NCBI GenBank assembly: GCA_011389935.1
Contig: JAABTJ010000011.1
Span: 1 to 64,000 of the forward strand
Length of the DNA stretch: 64,000 nt
From: Desulfobacteraceae bacterium
GTDB lineage: Bacteria > Desulfobacterota > Desulfobacteria > Desulfobacterales > Desulfosalsimonadaceae
Direction of reading: 5' to 3'
The position numbers and the translations under genes were made by a program. The notes beneath the pieces were generated by a model. That model saw only the letters and a list, made by a program, of their open reading frames with translations. It did not search any database and was not told the origin of the DNA. Positions 1-8,862 of the stretch are shown here, piece after piece. Each line of letters opens with the position of its first letter. Positions within the stretch are counted from its first letter, which is position 1.

Positions 1-186
1 CAACATTGGGAGGACATGGCAGACCGGTCATGGCGAAGATACGCCAGGCGGCCTGAATTGTTTGAGTCCCGCCATCGGCGGGACGAGTTTTCAGGACGCG
101 GCGGATCGAGCCATAGAGCGGTCGCCAGGTACTCACAGTTGCTAAAGGCAATACCCCCCCCCGGCCACAGGGAATGGAACCGTATT
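1..186 (+). repeat. Family A giant-hairpin repeat, copy A1 (5' end cut by window)
   Basis: Imperfect inverted repeat nearly identical to copy A3 (6171-6388). The centre is GTCCCGCC-atc-GGCGGGAC (about 72-90), flanked by CCTGAA/TTCAGG arms. A3 has GCCCCGCC/GGCGGGGC at the same place, so one T-A pair replaces a C-G pair. The internal-loop motifs TGGCGAAG and GAGCCATAGAG are shared with the other copies. The left outer arm lies before the window. No protein is supported here. Confidence 0.8.
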
Positions 187-224
187 TCTTTTTTGACCGC
201 CCAGGGTCTTTCCTGCTATTGGTC

Positions 225-253
225 TTGCCACCATAGAGGATGCAGGGTATAAT
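225..253 (+). promoter_or_regulatory. Sigma70-type promoter of the DUF1566 gene
   Basis: TTGCCA at 225-230, a 17-base spacer and a perfect TATAAT at 248-253. Predicted transcription start is near 260, about 34 bases before the chosen ATG at 294. It lies just after the end of repeat A1. Confidence 0.55.
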
Positions 254-293
254 AATATATTTTATGTTTCGGCACCCCGAAGGGTGGAACAAG

Positions 294-1265
294 ATGCACG
301 CAGCGGTAAAGAAAAAAGGAACGATTTGCGGTTTGGAAAAGCGGTTTGATTCGTCTGAATGGTCGGTGACGGACAGAAAAACAGGGCTGATGTGGGTAAG
401 GGATGCCGGGGTGTCCGAATTTCCGCTGACCTGGAAAGAGGCCTTTTCGTTCATTGACACTCTGAACCGGGAGGAATATGCGGGCCATGATGACTGGCGA
501 CTGCCCAACCGGCGGGAGCTGTTTTCCCTTGTCAGCCATGGCCGGGTGAATCCGCCGCTTTTTGAAGCCAATGTCTTTGTTAACGTATTCCACGGGTATT
601 ACTGGACGGCCAGCACCTGCGCAAGGCTTCCGGATCAGGCGTGGTACGTTCATTTCGGCGGCGCCAAGGTGTACCGGGGCATGAAGTATGCGTCCAACAT
701 GGTATGGCCGGTGCGGGAAACGGTTCCCGGACAGACGAGCATCGGTTTCACAGGACAGGCCCGGTGCTACGATGAAAATGGCAAGGCGGCCTCATGTGAA
801 AAACACCCGCTGCAGCAGGCGGCCCTCTTATCGGGAATCGATTGGCCGAAACCGCGGTTCGATGTCCTGCGCGATACGGTTCTGGACCATATGACGGGGT
901 TGATGTGGACCCGAAAAGCCCGGTCTGAAGAGAAGTTCATGACCTGGCAGGGGGGGCTGGACCGGGTTGCGGATATGAACCGGGAGAAGGACCATGGGTT
1001 TTCCGACTGGCGGATGCCGGATATCCGTGAGCTTGAAAGCCTGACAGACCTCGGACGGCATTCTCCGGCGCTACCGAAGACGCATCCGTTTTCAGACATT
1101 TCCGATTTTTACTGGTCTGCGACCACAAGCATGTACGAGCAGCGATATGCATGGACGTTTTACATGAAGGACGGAGCGGTCGGCGTTGGCTTCAAGGACA
1201 ACCCGGAGTTTTCCCTCTGGCCGGTGCGGCGCGCGAAAACAACCCCCCCGGGAAATTTATTTTGA
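294..1265 (+). CDS. DUF1566 (Lcl C-terminal) domain protein, two tandem repeats
   Basis: 323 aa made of two DUF1566 units. Unit 1 (about residues 20-145) contains VTDRKTGLMWVRD, DDWRLPNRRELFSL, YYWTAST and a closing WPVR. Unit 2 (about 185-310) contains LDHMTGLMWTRK, FSDWRMPDIRELESL, FYWSATTS and WPVRR. This C-type-lectin-like fold is often extracellular or ligand-binding, and it can be the variable protein of a diversity-generating retroelement; no reverse transcriptase is visible here. No signal peptide is apparent, so location is unknown. ATG at 294 was chosen because AGGGTGG lies 6 bases upstream; an in-frame ATG at 264 sits almost at the predicted transcription start. It is flanked upstream by repeat A1, consistent with an accessory gene. 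Confidence 0.8.
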   Translation: MHAAVKKKGTICGLEKRFDSSEWSVTDRKTGLMWVRDAGVSEFPLTWKEAFSFIDTLNREEYAGHDDWRLPNRRELFSLVSHGRVNPPLFEANVFVNVFHGYYWTASTCARLPDQAWYVHFGGAKVYRGMKYASNMVWPVRETVPGQTSIGFTGQARCYDENGKAASCEKHPLQQAALLSGIDWPKPRFDVLRDTVLDHMTGLMWTRKARSEEKFMTWQGGLDRVADMNREKDHGFSDWRMPDIRELESLTDLGRHSPALPKTHPFSDISDFYWSATTSMYEQRYAWTFYMKDGAVGVGFKDNPEFSLWPVRRAKTTPPGNLF

Positions 1266-1397
1266 ATATCTGTTGTGGATGCTTATTGTTGGATTGTTTT
1301 GAAGATATGTTGAATTGAGCGGATGGTCGTAGCCCCTGGCAAGGGGCAGCCTGTCCGCTTTGCTGCAAATGGCGGCACTTATTGTTCAGGAAAAAGA

Positions 1398-2426
1398 ATG
1401 GAAACATCCTATCGACCCATTGTCGGGATTACCATGGGAGATCCCGTAGGGATCGGGCCGGAAATCCTTTGCATGGCCCTTGATCGTCCGGAGGTGTTTG
1501 AAAACCTGCGTCCGCTGGTCATCGGGGATGTCGCTGTCCTGAAAAAAGCCGCTGCCGGGCTGGGCGTTACCATTTCACCGGTGGGTGTGGATTCCCCTGA
1601 CCAGGGCGTTTTTGAACATGGCCGAATCGACGTGATCCCTGTTTCCCGGCTGGATGCACAATCGTTGCACTGGGGGCAGCCCACCCGGGAAACCGGGCGC
1701 GCCATGATCGATACCATCAACACGGCGGCGGATCTGGCTATGGCGGGACGCATCGACGCAATCGCCACCTGCCCCATCAACAAGGCGGCCATGAAACTGG
1801 CGGGAAGCGACTTTCACGGGCACACGGAGCTGCTTGCCGCAAGAACGAATACGGACGTTTATGCCATGATGATGGCCGGTCCGCGGCTGCGGGTGGTGCT
1901 CGTTACGATCCACATGCCCCTGAAAGCGGTCTCCCCTTTACTGACCACCCGCAGCATTGAAACCATTATTTCGCTGACGGACAGTTCATTGAAAACCCGC
2001 TTCGGGATTACATCTCCCAAAATAGCGGTTGCGGGGTTCAATCCCCATGCAGGGGAAGAAGACATGTTCGGATCCGAAGAATCGGAAATCATCCGGCCCG
2101 CGGTGTTGAATGCCGCCTCCCGCGGAATACGGGCCACGGGCCCCCTTCCGCCGGACACGCTATTTTATCATGCGGCTTCCGGCGCATATGACGCAGTGGT
2201 TTGCATGTATCACGACCAGGGGTTGATTCCCTTTAAAATGATTCATTTCACCGACGGGGTCAACACGACCCTGGGGCTTCCGATTGTTCGGACGTCGGTG
2301 GATCATGGCACCGCCTATGATATTGCGGGGCAGGGGAAGGCGGACCCGGGAAGCCTCCTGGCGGCCATGGAAATGGCGGCCAGACAGGCGCTTTGCCTGC
2401 ACACCGGTGGCAAAGGGAACGCATGA
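1398..2426 (+). CDS. pdxA: 4-hydroxythreonine-4-phosphate dehydrogenase
   Basis: 342 aa, the usual PdxA length. It oxidises 4-phosphohydroxy-L-threonine with NAD(P)+ in pyridoxal phosphate synthesis. Family signatures are visible: GITMGDPVGIGPE at the N-terminus, the metal-ligand histidines in FHGHTELL, GFNPHAGE and MYHDQGLIPFK, and RTSVDHGTAYDIAG near the C-terminus. The ATG at 1398 is preceded by AGGAAAAAG; an upstream in-frame start at 1323 would add 25 residues with no family similarity. The gene lies 97 bases upstream of uvrA on the same strand. No other pyridoxine genes are in the window. Confidence 0.95.
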   Translation: METSYRPIVGITMGDPVGIGPEILCMALDRPEVFENLRPLVIGDVAVLKKAAAGLGVTISPVGVDSPDQGVFEHGRIDVIPVSRLDAQSLHWGQPTRETGRAMIDTINTAADLAMAGRIDAIATCPINKAAMKLAGSDFHGHTELLAARTNTDVYAMMMAGPRLRVVLVTIHMPLKAVSPLLTTRSIETIISLTDSSLKTRFGITSPKIAVAGFNPHAGEEDMFGSEESEIIRPAVLNAASRGIRATGPLPPDTLFYHAASGAYDAVVCMYHDQGLIPFKMIHFTDGVNTTLGLPIVRTSVDHGTAYDIAGQGKADPGSLLAAMEMAARQALCLHTGGKGNA

Positions 2427-2522
2427 GAGAGAAATGGCAGCGCGAAATGGCGCGGCCGTAAGGGGAACGGCGCACAATGGCCGCAGCCCGTTTTATTGAA
2501 ACGACAAGCAAAGTAAAAACAC

Positions 2523-5402
2523 ATGTCATCAGGCAGCATCACAATCACAGGCGCGCGTCAGCACAACCTCAAAAACATTGACGTTTCTCTTCCGCGAAAC
2601 CAATTTATCGTCGTTACGGGGCTTTCGGGGTCCGGAAAATCCTCTTTGGCTTTTGATACGCTGTATGCCGAAGGGCAGCGCCGTTATGTGGAATCGCTTT
2701 CCGCATACGCCCGCCAGTTTCTGGAACGGATGGAAAAACCCGACGTGGACGCCATTGAGGGTCTCTCCCCGGCCATTGCCATCGAGCAGAAGTCCGCAAG
2801 CCACAACCCCCGGTCCACCGTGGGAACGGTTACGGAAATATACGACTACCTGCGCCTTCTTTTCGCAAGGGTCGGTACGCCCCATTGCTACCAGTGCGGC
2901 CGGTCAATCACTTTCCAGTCCATCGACCAGATGGTGGATCAGGTCATGTCCATGCCCGAAGGCACGCGGCTGATTATCCTGGCGCCGCTGATAAAGGGGC
3001 AGAAGGGGACCCATGAGCGCCTCTTCGCCCGTTTGAAAAAGGAGGGGTTCGCAAGGGCCAAGGTGGACGGCCAGATCGTTGACATCGATGCCGCGGGGGG
3101 GCTCGACAAAAATAAAAAGCATACCATCGATGTTGTGGTGGACCGGCTCGTGGTAAAGGAAACGATCCGCAACCGGCTTGCCGACTCCATGGAACTGGCG
3201 ATTTCTCATTCAGACGGGCTTGCTGCCGTCGAGCTCATGGACGGGTCCGGCGAAAGCCGTTCCGAACCGGTTTTATTTTCGGAAAAAGCGGCATGCATCC
3301 ACTGCGGCATCAGCTTTCCGGAGTTGAATCCCGCCAGTTTTTCATTTAATTCGCCGCAGGGGGCGTGCACCCACTGCGACGGACTCGGCACCGCCACCGA
3401 GTTCGATCCCGAGCTCATCGTTCCGGATCCCGAGCTTTCCCTGCGGGAAGGGGCCGTATTGCCATGGGCGAACCGGAGTTCCGTGTCTTTCGCCGAATTT
3501 CTTGAGGCACTTACGGCCCATTACGGAACGGATATCTATACCCCGTACAAGGACCTTCCCGAAACCTTTAAAAATGTTTTGCTCTACGGTTCCGGGGAAG
3601 AGAAAATCCCGTTCAAATCGTTTCACCGCCAGCGGCAGGTCAATTTTACCCGCCCCTTTGAGGGAGTGATTCCGAACCTGAGTCGCCGCTACATGGAAAC
3701 CGATTCCAGCGTGATCCGGGAAGAGGTCAAGCAGTACATGAACTTTCGACCATGCCCTGCATGCAAGGGGGCGCGTCTGAACCCGGTCAGTCTGGCTGTG
3801 AAGATCCATGACAAAAATATTTCCGAGGTGACCGCACTTTCGGTGGAAAAAGCCGGCCGTTTTTTCCGGGACATGCCCCTGGAAGGAAAAAACGCGGCCA
3901 TCGCCGAACGGATTTTAAAGGAAATACACGACCGGCTGGCATTTTTGGAAAACGTCGGACTTTCCTACCTGACCATGGACCGGGGAGCGGCCACCCTTTC
4001 GGGGGGGGAAAGCCAGCGCATCCGGCTGGCGACCCAGATCGGCTCCAAGCTCACCGGTGTGCTCTATGTGCTTGACGAGCCGAGCATCGGCCTGCACCAG
4101 CGGGACAACCGGCGCCTGCTCCATACGCTTCTGGAGATGCGGGATCTCGGAAACACCGTCCTGGTCGTGGAGCATGATGAAGATACGATCCGGTCCGCAG
4201 ACCACGTGGTGGACATGGGGCCGGCCGCCGGGGTGCGGGGAGGGTATGTCGTATACGCCGGGCCCCCGGAAAAAATTGTTGATGCACCGGAGTCGCTTAC
4301 CGGGGACTACCTGGCGGGGCGCCGGGAAATAAAAGTTCCCGAAACAAGGCGAGCGTTTGATCCCGAAAGACTCCTGTCCATTACGGGGGCGTCCGGGAAC
4401 AACCTCAAGAACATCGATGTCGATTTTCCCCTGGGATGTTTTACCTGCGTAACCGGGGTGTCCGGTTCGGGGAAATCGACCCTGGTGCTCGAAGTCCTCT
4501 ACAGGGTGCTTGCGCGACGCTTTTACCGCCTGGGCACGCCGCCGGGCAGTCACCAATCCGTGTCCGGCCACGAGCAGGTGGACAAGGTGATCAATATCAA
4601 CCAGTCTCCCATCGGCCGCACCCCCCGCTCGAATCCGGGCACCTACACGGGGGTGTTCACGTTTATCCGGGAGTTGTTTGCCGCTACGCCGGATGCCCGG
4701 ACCAGGGGATACAAGGTCGGGCGGTTTTCCTTTAACGTGAAGGGGGGGCGCTGCGAAGCCTGCGGGGGGGACGGCATCATCAAGATCGAAATGCATTTTC
4801 TGCCGGACGTGTTCGTCACCTGCGACGTATGCCACGGTAAGCGCTACAACCGGGAAACCCTGGATGTCCGGTACAAGGGGAAAAATATCTCCGAGGTGCT
4901 GGACATGACGGTCAACCAGGCCATGGAATTTTTCAGAAACGTCTCCAGCATCCGGACCCGGCTGCAGACGCTGGTCGATGTGGGACTCGGCTACATTCGC
5001 CTGGGGCAGCCGGCGACGACGCTGTCCGGCGGCGAGGCCCAGCGGATCAAGCTGTCGAAGGAGCTGGCCAAGCGGGATACCGGCAGGACCGTATATATCC
5101 TGGATGAACCGACCACCGGCCTGCACATGGATGATATCCGGAAGCTGCTGATCGTCCTGAACCGGCTTGTTGAATCCGGAAACACCGTGATCGTGATTGA
5201 ACACAACCTGGACGTGGTCAAGTATGCCGATCATATCATCGACCTGGGCCCTGAAGGCGGGGATGAAGGGGGATACGTTGTTGCGACGGGGACCCCCGAG
5301 CAGGTCTCGGAAGTGGGGGCATCCCATACCGGGCGATTTTTAAAGGACGTCCTGCCGCATAGCGACCTGTCCCGATCCCGCTCCGGCAGAGCTGCAGGAT
5401 AA
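2523..5402 (+). CDS. uvrA: Excinuclease ABC subunit A
   Basis: 959 aa, full length for UvrA, the DNA-damage sensor ATPase of nucleotide excision repair. There are two ABC modules. The first has Walker [13 protein letters not shown] (about residue 33) and signature [12 protein letters not shown] (about 495). The second has [10 protein letters not shown] (about 645) and [12 protein letters not shown] (about 835). Zinc-binding cysteine pairs are present in CIHCG...CTHCDG and CEACGGDG...CDVCHG. The DEPS and DEPTTGLH Walker B/H-loop segments are intact. No strong Shine-Dalgarno sequence precedes the ATG. The long reverse-strand reading frame inside it is a GC-rich shadow. Confidence 0.98.
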   Translation: MSSGSITITGARQHNLKNIDVSLPRNQFIVVTGLSGSGKSSLAFDTLYAEGQRRYVESLSAYARQFLERMEKPDVDAIEGLSPAIAIEQKSASHNPRSTVGTVTEIYDYLRLLFARVGTPHCYQCGRSITFQSIDQMVDQVMSMPEGTRLIILAPLIKGQKGTHERLFARLKKEGFARAKVDGQIVDIDAAGGLDKNKKHTIDVVVDRLVVKETIRNRLADSMELAISHSDGLAAVELMDGSGESRSEPVLFSEKAACIHCGISFPELNPASFSFNSPQGACTHCDGLGTATEFDPELIVPDPELSLREGAVLPWANRSSVSFAEFLEALTAHYGTDIYTPYKDLPETFKNVLLYGSGEEKIPFKSFHRQRQVNFTRPFEGVIPNLSRRYMETDSSVIREEVKQYMNFRPCPACKGARLNPVSLAVKIHDKNISEVTALSVEKAGRFFRDMPLEGKNAAIAERILKEIHDRLAFLENVGLSYLTMDRGAATLSGGESQRIRLATQIGSKLTGVLYVLDEPSIGLHQRDNRRLLHTLLEMRDLGNTVLVVEHDEDTIRSADHVVDMGPAAGVRGGYVVYAGPPEKIVDAPESLTGDYLAGRREIKVPETRRAFDPERLLSITGASGNNLKNIDVDFPLGCFTCVTGVSGSGKSTLVLEVLYRVLARRFYRLGTPPGSHQSVSGHEQVDKVININQSPIGRTPRSNPGTYTGVFTFIRELFAATPDARTRGYKVGRFSFNVKGGRCEACGGDGIIKIEMHFLPDVFVTCDVCHGKRYNRETLDVRYKGKNISEVLDMTVNQAMEFFRNVSSIRTRLQTLVDVGLGYIRLGQPATTLSGGEAQRIKLSKELAKRDTGRTVYILDEPTTGLHMDDIRKLLIVLNRLVESGNTVIVIEHNLDVVKYADHIIDLGPEGGDEGGYVVATGTPEQVSEVGASHTGRFLKDVLPHSDLSRSRSGRAAG

Positions 5403-5417
5403 AGGGATAAAAGGTTC

Positions 5418-5606
5418 AATTTCCTTTGGGGGGAGGGTTGCTCCCCTTGGCGACTGTGAGCGATTGGGATCGCTCTACGGCTCGTTTCGCAACATCCTGC
5501 AATCAAAACCAATGCAGGATGTTTTGCTTCACTTCGCCAAGAGCGATCGACAATCACTCCCAATGTCGCCCGCGGGAGCACCCCCTACCCCCCCCAAAGG
5601 AAATTC
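5418..5606 (-). repeat. Family A giant-hairpin repeat, copy A2
   Basis: Outer arms AATTTCCTTTGGGGGG and CCCCCCCAAAGGAAATT pair across ~190 bases. Inner arms AACATCCTGCA and TGCAGGATGTT are a perfect 11-bp inverted repeat, and GATCGCTCT pairs with AGAGCGATC. Read on the minus strand it carries the family motifs ACATTGGGAG, TGGCGAAG and a variant GAGCCGTAGAGCG, so it is oriented opposite to A1, A3 and A4. It fills most of the uvrA-GNAT gap; no gene is supported within it. Confidence 0.8.
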
Positions 5607-5682
5607 GTCATTTTATAGCTCGCAGCATTTATGTTGATTGCTGAATAAACGGTTGCTACGCAATATCTGATCAGGAGTAAAA

Positions 5683-6090
5683 ATGAATATTGAGATCCAG
5701 ATCAATGGCAATATTGAGCAAGCTGAAACGATAGCATTGTACAGGGCGAACGAGTGGTCTTCGGCGGAAAAGCCCGATAAGCTGATCGCAGCGCTGCGTA
5801 ATTCACACACTCTTGTTACGGCGCGTATTGCGGCCAAGTTAGTGGGAATTGGAAATGCCATTTCAGATGGTCACTTGGTTGTCTACTATCCCCACATGCT
5901 CGTTCATCCATTCCACCAGGGCAAGGGGATTGGTCGAAAAATGATGGAAGCATTGCAAAGCATCTATTGTGGACTTCATCAGCAAATGCTTACTGCAGAC
6001 GGAGACGCCGTAAATTTCTACAAAGCGCTTGGTTTCGAGCGTGCAGGAAAAACCGTGCCTATGTGGGTATATGCAGGAAAAGACCATTAA
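5683..6090 (+). CDS. GNAT-family N-acetyltransferase
   Basis: 135 aa. The acetyl-CoA site is recognisable in VHPFHQGKGIGRKMMEAL (motif A, Q/R-x-x-G-x-G/A, about residues 72-89), followed by NFYKALGFERAG (motif B), typical of GNAT enzymes. The substrate cannot be read from sequence. AGGAG lies 5 bases before the ATG. The gene looks more AT-rich than its neighbours and sits between two oppositely oriented family A repeats (A2 and A3), which suggests transfer or insertion as a unit. It could be a small-molecule detoxifying acetyltransferase; that is only inference. Confidence 0.85.
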   Translation: MNIEIQINGNIEQAETIALYRANEWSSAEKPDKLIAALRNSHTLVTARIAAKLVGIGNAISDGHLVVYYPHMLVHPFHQGKGIGRKMMEALQSIYCGLHQQMLTADGDAVNFYKALGFERAGKTVPMWVYAGKDH

Positions 6091-6397
6091 TGCATTATAA
6101 GGCCATGCACCAAATGCCAAAAACGCTGTTTCTCGAGATATTTGCAACAAACATGCGCCATACAAAATGATTCATTTCCTTGGGCCGGGGGGTGGTGTTG
6201 CCTGAAAGCAACATTGGGAGGACCTGGCAGCCCGCTCATGGCGAAGAGGCGCCAGGCGTCCTGAATTGTTTGAGCCCCGCCATCGGCGGGGCGAGTTTTC
6301 AGGACGCGGCGTATCAAGCCATAGAGCGGTCGCCAGGTTCTCACGGTTGCGAAAGGCAACGCCATCCTCCGGCAACAAGGAAATGGAACCGTATTCC
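6091..6397. other. Gene-free interval between GNAT and radical SAM genes
   Basis: Bases 6091-6170 are AT-rich with no gene or clear promoter. Bases 6171-6388 are repeat A3. The A3 right arm runs directly into the start region of the next gene. Confidence 0.7.
6171..6388 (+). repeat. Family A giant-hairpin repeat, copy A3 (best-formed)
   Basis: Nested complementary arms, outside to inside: TTCATTTCCTT/AAGGAAATGGAA, GGTGTTGCCT/AGGCAACGCC, GCAAC/GTTGC, GGACCTGGC/GCCAGGTTC, GCGTCCTGAA/TTCAGGACGC and the tip GCCCCGCC-atc-GGCGGGGC. Unpaired motifs ACATTG, TGGCGAAG and AGCCATAGAGCG sit in internal loops. The 5' flank CCATACAAAATGAT matches the flank of A4 (CCATACGAAATGAT), so the conserved unit extends at least 15 bases beyond the arm. 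Confidence 0.85.
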
Positions 6398-7585
6398 ATG
6401 CAGGGAGAATCCGGCTTGAAACGCATTTTCAAAAGGCTTTTGGGGAATAGTCCTGAAAAGAAGACGCAACGGAAAAAACGGGGACAGGCCGCACCTCTTC
6501 CGGCGCCGGCCATCGCCCAGGTCGAGGTGACCACCCGATGCAACTTCAAATGTACGATGTGCCCGCGGACCTATTCTTCCGGCGAAAAGAACCTGGATTT
6601 TTCATGGGACCTGTTTGAACGGTTTTCTGCCTTTTTTTCGAAGCTCCGCCTGGTTCATCTCCAGGGGTGGGGGGAGCCCCTGCTGCATCCCCGCATATTT
6701 GACATGGCCGCCCTGGTCCGGCAGAAAAATGCCCAGGTTGCTTTTACGACCAACGGATCGCTCCTGGATGAAAGGGCCATCGCGGAGATCCTGCATCTCC
6801 CCATGCAGCATGTCACTGTTTCCATCGCCGGCGCAGAGGCGTCGGTGCACGACGCCATACGCGTGGGCTCGGATCTTGACGCGCTGATGGGCAGGGTGTC
6901 CAATCTGGTGGCGGCCAGAAAAAGGAAGGGGCTGAAGGAGCCGGTTGTGCATCTTTCTTACATGGTGACGCGTGCATCGGTTTCCGGCCTGCCGGAAATG
7001 GTGAGAAAAGCCTGTGAAATCGGCGTGGACAGGCTGGTGGCCCCCAACCTGGACTGCCCCGTAACCCAGGCGGAAGACGACCTTCGGATATTCGGGTTCG
7101 AAAAACCGGACAAAGCGCATCAAAACGCGATCGAGGAAGCGCAGATTGTTGCCAACAAACGGAAGTTCCGCCTGAATGTGTACCCCCTAACGCTATCGGA
7201 TGATGTGATCATCTGCGAGCTCAACCCGCTGGAACAGTTTTTTGTCAACGTGCACGGCGATGTCGCCCCGTGCGCCTATGCCAGCGTGATGGGGCGAAGC
7301 GATTACTGCCGCTATTTCCTGGGAGAAAAGGTCCCCACAAGCCCGCTGGTGTTCGGCTCCCTGGCAGAAGAAAGTATGGATTCGGTGTGGTACGGGGAGC
7401 AATACCGCCGATTCCGGCGTCAGTATCACAATCGCATGCATGCATACAGGAATGTGGCCGCTGGCCGGACAGACATACGCAACATGTTTGAATTGGATGC
7501 GTATTTTCGGGAAATCGACAAAGCCCTTTCAGAAAACCCGGTGCCGGGCTTCTGTCTGAAATGCTATAAGGCCTGCGGTGCTTAA
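6398..7585 (+). CDS. Radical SAM protein with SPASM-like C-terminus
   Basis: 395 aa. CNFKCTMC (Cys 48, 52, 55) is the CxxxCxxC motif that binds the SAM-cleaving [4Fe-4S] cluster, followed by a GWGEPLLHP stretch. The C-terminal half holds further cysteines (CELNPLEQFFV, DVAPCAYA, FCLKCYKACGA) typical of a SPASM/auxiliary-cluster region. Such enzymes modify peptides or other substrates; no precursor peptide gene is evident nearby, so the substrate is unknown. The start is uncertain: ATG 6398 is used, but TTG 6416 has the best ribosome site (AGGGAGA, 7 bases upstream). Either way the start abuts repeat A3. It converges with rlmN. Confidence 0.85.
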   Translation: MQGESGLKRIFKRLLGNSPEKKTQRKKRGQAAPLPAPAIAQVEVTTRCNFKCTMCPRTYSSGEKNLDFSWDLFERFSAFFSKLRLVHLQGWGEPLLHPRIFDMAALVRQKNAQVAFTTNGSLLDERAIAEILHLPMQHVTVSIAGAEASVHDAIRVGSDLDALMGRVSNLVAARKRKGLKEPVVHLSYMVTRASVSGLPEMVRKACEIGVDRLVAPNLDCPVTQAEDDLRIFGFEKPDKAHQNAIEEAQIVANKRKFRLNVYPLTLSDDVIICELNPLEQFFVNVHGDVAPCAYASVMGRSDYCRYFLGEKVPTSPLVFGSLAEESMDSVWYGEQYRRFRRQYHNRMHAYRNVAAGRTDIRNMFELDAYFREIDKALSENPVPGFCLKCYKACGA

Positions 7586-7602
7586 AAAAAAACGTTTCCC
7601 GG

Positions 7603-8682
7603 TTATTTTCTGGCCGCCAGCTGCCCGCACGCGGCGGATATGTCGTCCCCCTTGCTCCAACGGATCATGGCCGTATAGTGCTTTTCAATCAACGCCGAAT
7701 GGAACGCCTCGATCGCGGACAACTCAGGGCGGCTGTAAGGGGACCCCTCGTGGGGATTGTAGGGGATGAGGTTGACTTTCCCCCGGATGGGTGCCAGCAG
7801 TTTCGCCAGTTGTTTCGCATGTCCGACCGAGTCGTTGACGCCTTTGATGAGGATGTATTCAAAGGTGATCCGGTCACGGTGAACCCGGGCGTACGCCTTG
7901 CAGGCATCAAGGAGCACCTCGAGGGGATACGTCCTGTTGACGGGCATAAGCGTGTTCCGCGTATCATTGTCCGGGGCGTTGAGCGATACGGCCAGCCGGA
8001 TTTTGCTGTCTTTTCCCATAAGGTCGATTTTGGGCACAATGCCTGCAGTGGAAAGCGTTATCCGGCGGGAGGCGAATTTGAGCCCGTTTTCGGCATCGGT
8101 GATAATGCCGATCGCCTGCATGACGTTTTCGTAGTTGGCCAGGGGTTCTCCCATCCCCATGAGCACGATATTGGTCAAGGGCCTGTCTTCGGGGCACATT
8201 TCCTGGGCCGCCATCACCTGACCGATGATTTCGCCGGGAGTGAGGTTCCGGATAAGCCCGTTTTTTGCCGTCATGCAGAACGTGCACCCCATGGCGCACC
8301 CGGCCTGGGTGGAAATACACAGGGTGTAATGGTCTTTTTCGCCGATCAGTACGGTTTCAATACGGTTGTCGTCTTCAAGCGCAAAGGCCAGTTTGCGGGT
8401 GCCGTCCGCAGCGCGCCGGTCATCGACGATGGCAAGCGGGCGTATGCTGAAGTGGCGGGCCAATTGTTCCCGGACGCCCTTGTTGATATTGGTCATATCG
8501 TCGAATGAGGCGGCTCTCCGGTTGTAAATCCACCGCATGACCTGATCTGCGCGGAACGCCCGCATGCCGTTTTCCTCGAACCAGGCGGCCAGTTGATTGC
8601 GGCTCAGTTCGGTGATGTCGGTGCGTTTTGTCTGATGGACCGGGAATGTTTCGCCGTGTGCGCCCGGAGGTTGAAACGTCAA
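7603..8682 (-). CDS. rlmN: Dual-specificity 23S rRNA/tRNA adenine C2-methyltransferase RlmN
   Basis: 359 aa, normal for RlmN, which methylates A2503 of 23S rRNA and A37 of some tRNAs. The radical SAM motif CAMGCTFCMTAK is present, with GEPLANYENV and the C-terminal SACGQLA that carries the methyl-transfer cysteine. The annotated start is a TTG with a weak ribosome site; no better in-frame start lies nearby, so the first few residues are uncertain. It converges with the radical SAM gene and is divergent from ffh. Confidence 0.95.
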   Translation of the reverse strand: MTFQPPGAHGETFPVHQTKRTDITELSRNQLAAWFEENGMRAFRADQVMRWIYNRRAASFDDMTNINKGVREQLARHFSIRPLAIVDDRRAADGTRKLAFALEDDNRIETVLIGEKDHYTLCISTQAGCAMGCTFCMTAKNGLIRNLTPGEIIGQVMAAQEMCPEDRPLTNIVLMGMGEPLANYENVMQAIGIITDAENGLKFASRRITLSTAGIVPKIDLMGKDSKIRLAVSLNAPDNDTRNTLMPVNRTYPLEVLLDACKAYARVHRDRITFEYILIKGVNDSVGHAKQLAKLLAPIRGKVNLIPYNPHEGSPYSRPELSAIEAFHSALIEKHYTAMIRWSKGDDISAACGQLAARK

Positions 8683-8780
8683 TGGAAAATCCGTTTATTA
8701 TATTGTTTTGTATGCCCCTGGGGGATATTTTTTTCATTGTCCGCAGACGGAAAGCATACTATAATAATAGATCATTATGC

Positions 8781-8818
8781 TTGACATGACAATGCGGAAA
8801 TATTAATCTTGCAAGATT
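8781..8818 (+). promoter_or_regulatory. ffh-operon promoter with overlapping palindrome
   Basis: TTGACA (8781-8786), 17-base spacer, TAATCT (8804-8809): a near-consensus sigma70 promoter. A perfect 14-bp palindrome AATCTTGCAAGATT (8805-8818) overlaps the -10 element and predicted start point, the position expected for an operator; no regulator is known for it. Confidence 0.6.
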
Positions 8819-8862
8819 CTTTTAATAGCCGGTTCATCGGGTTGAAATAATAATACGCCATT

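Noticed and set aside
294-1265. DUF1566 gene as the variable protein of a diversity-generating retroelement
   Set aside because: No reverse transcriptase and no template repeat resembling its 3' end are in the window; it cannot be excluded upstream of base 1.
3915-5327. 470-residue minus-strand frame inside uvrA
   Set aside because: Shadow of the intact UvrA second half; composition biased and no recognised domain.
7678-8508. 276-residue plus-strand frame opposite rlmN
   Set aside because: Shadow of rlmN, whose radical SAM motif is on the minus strand.
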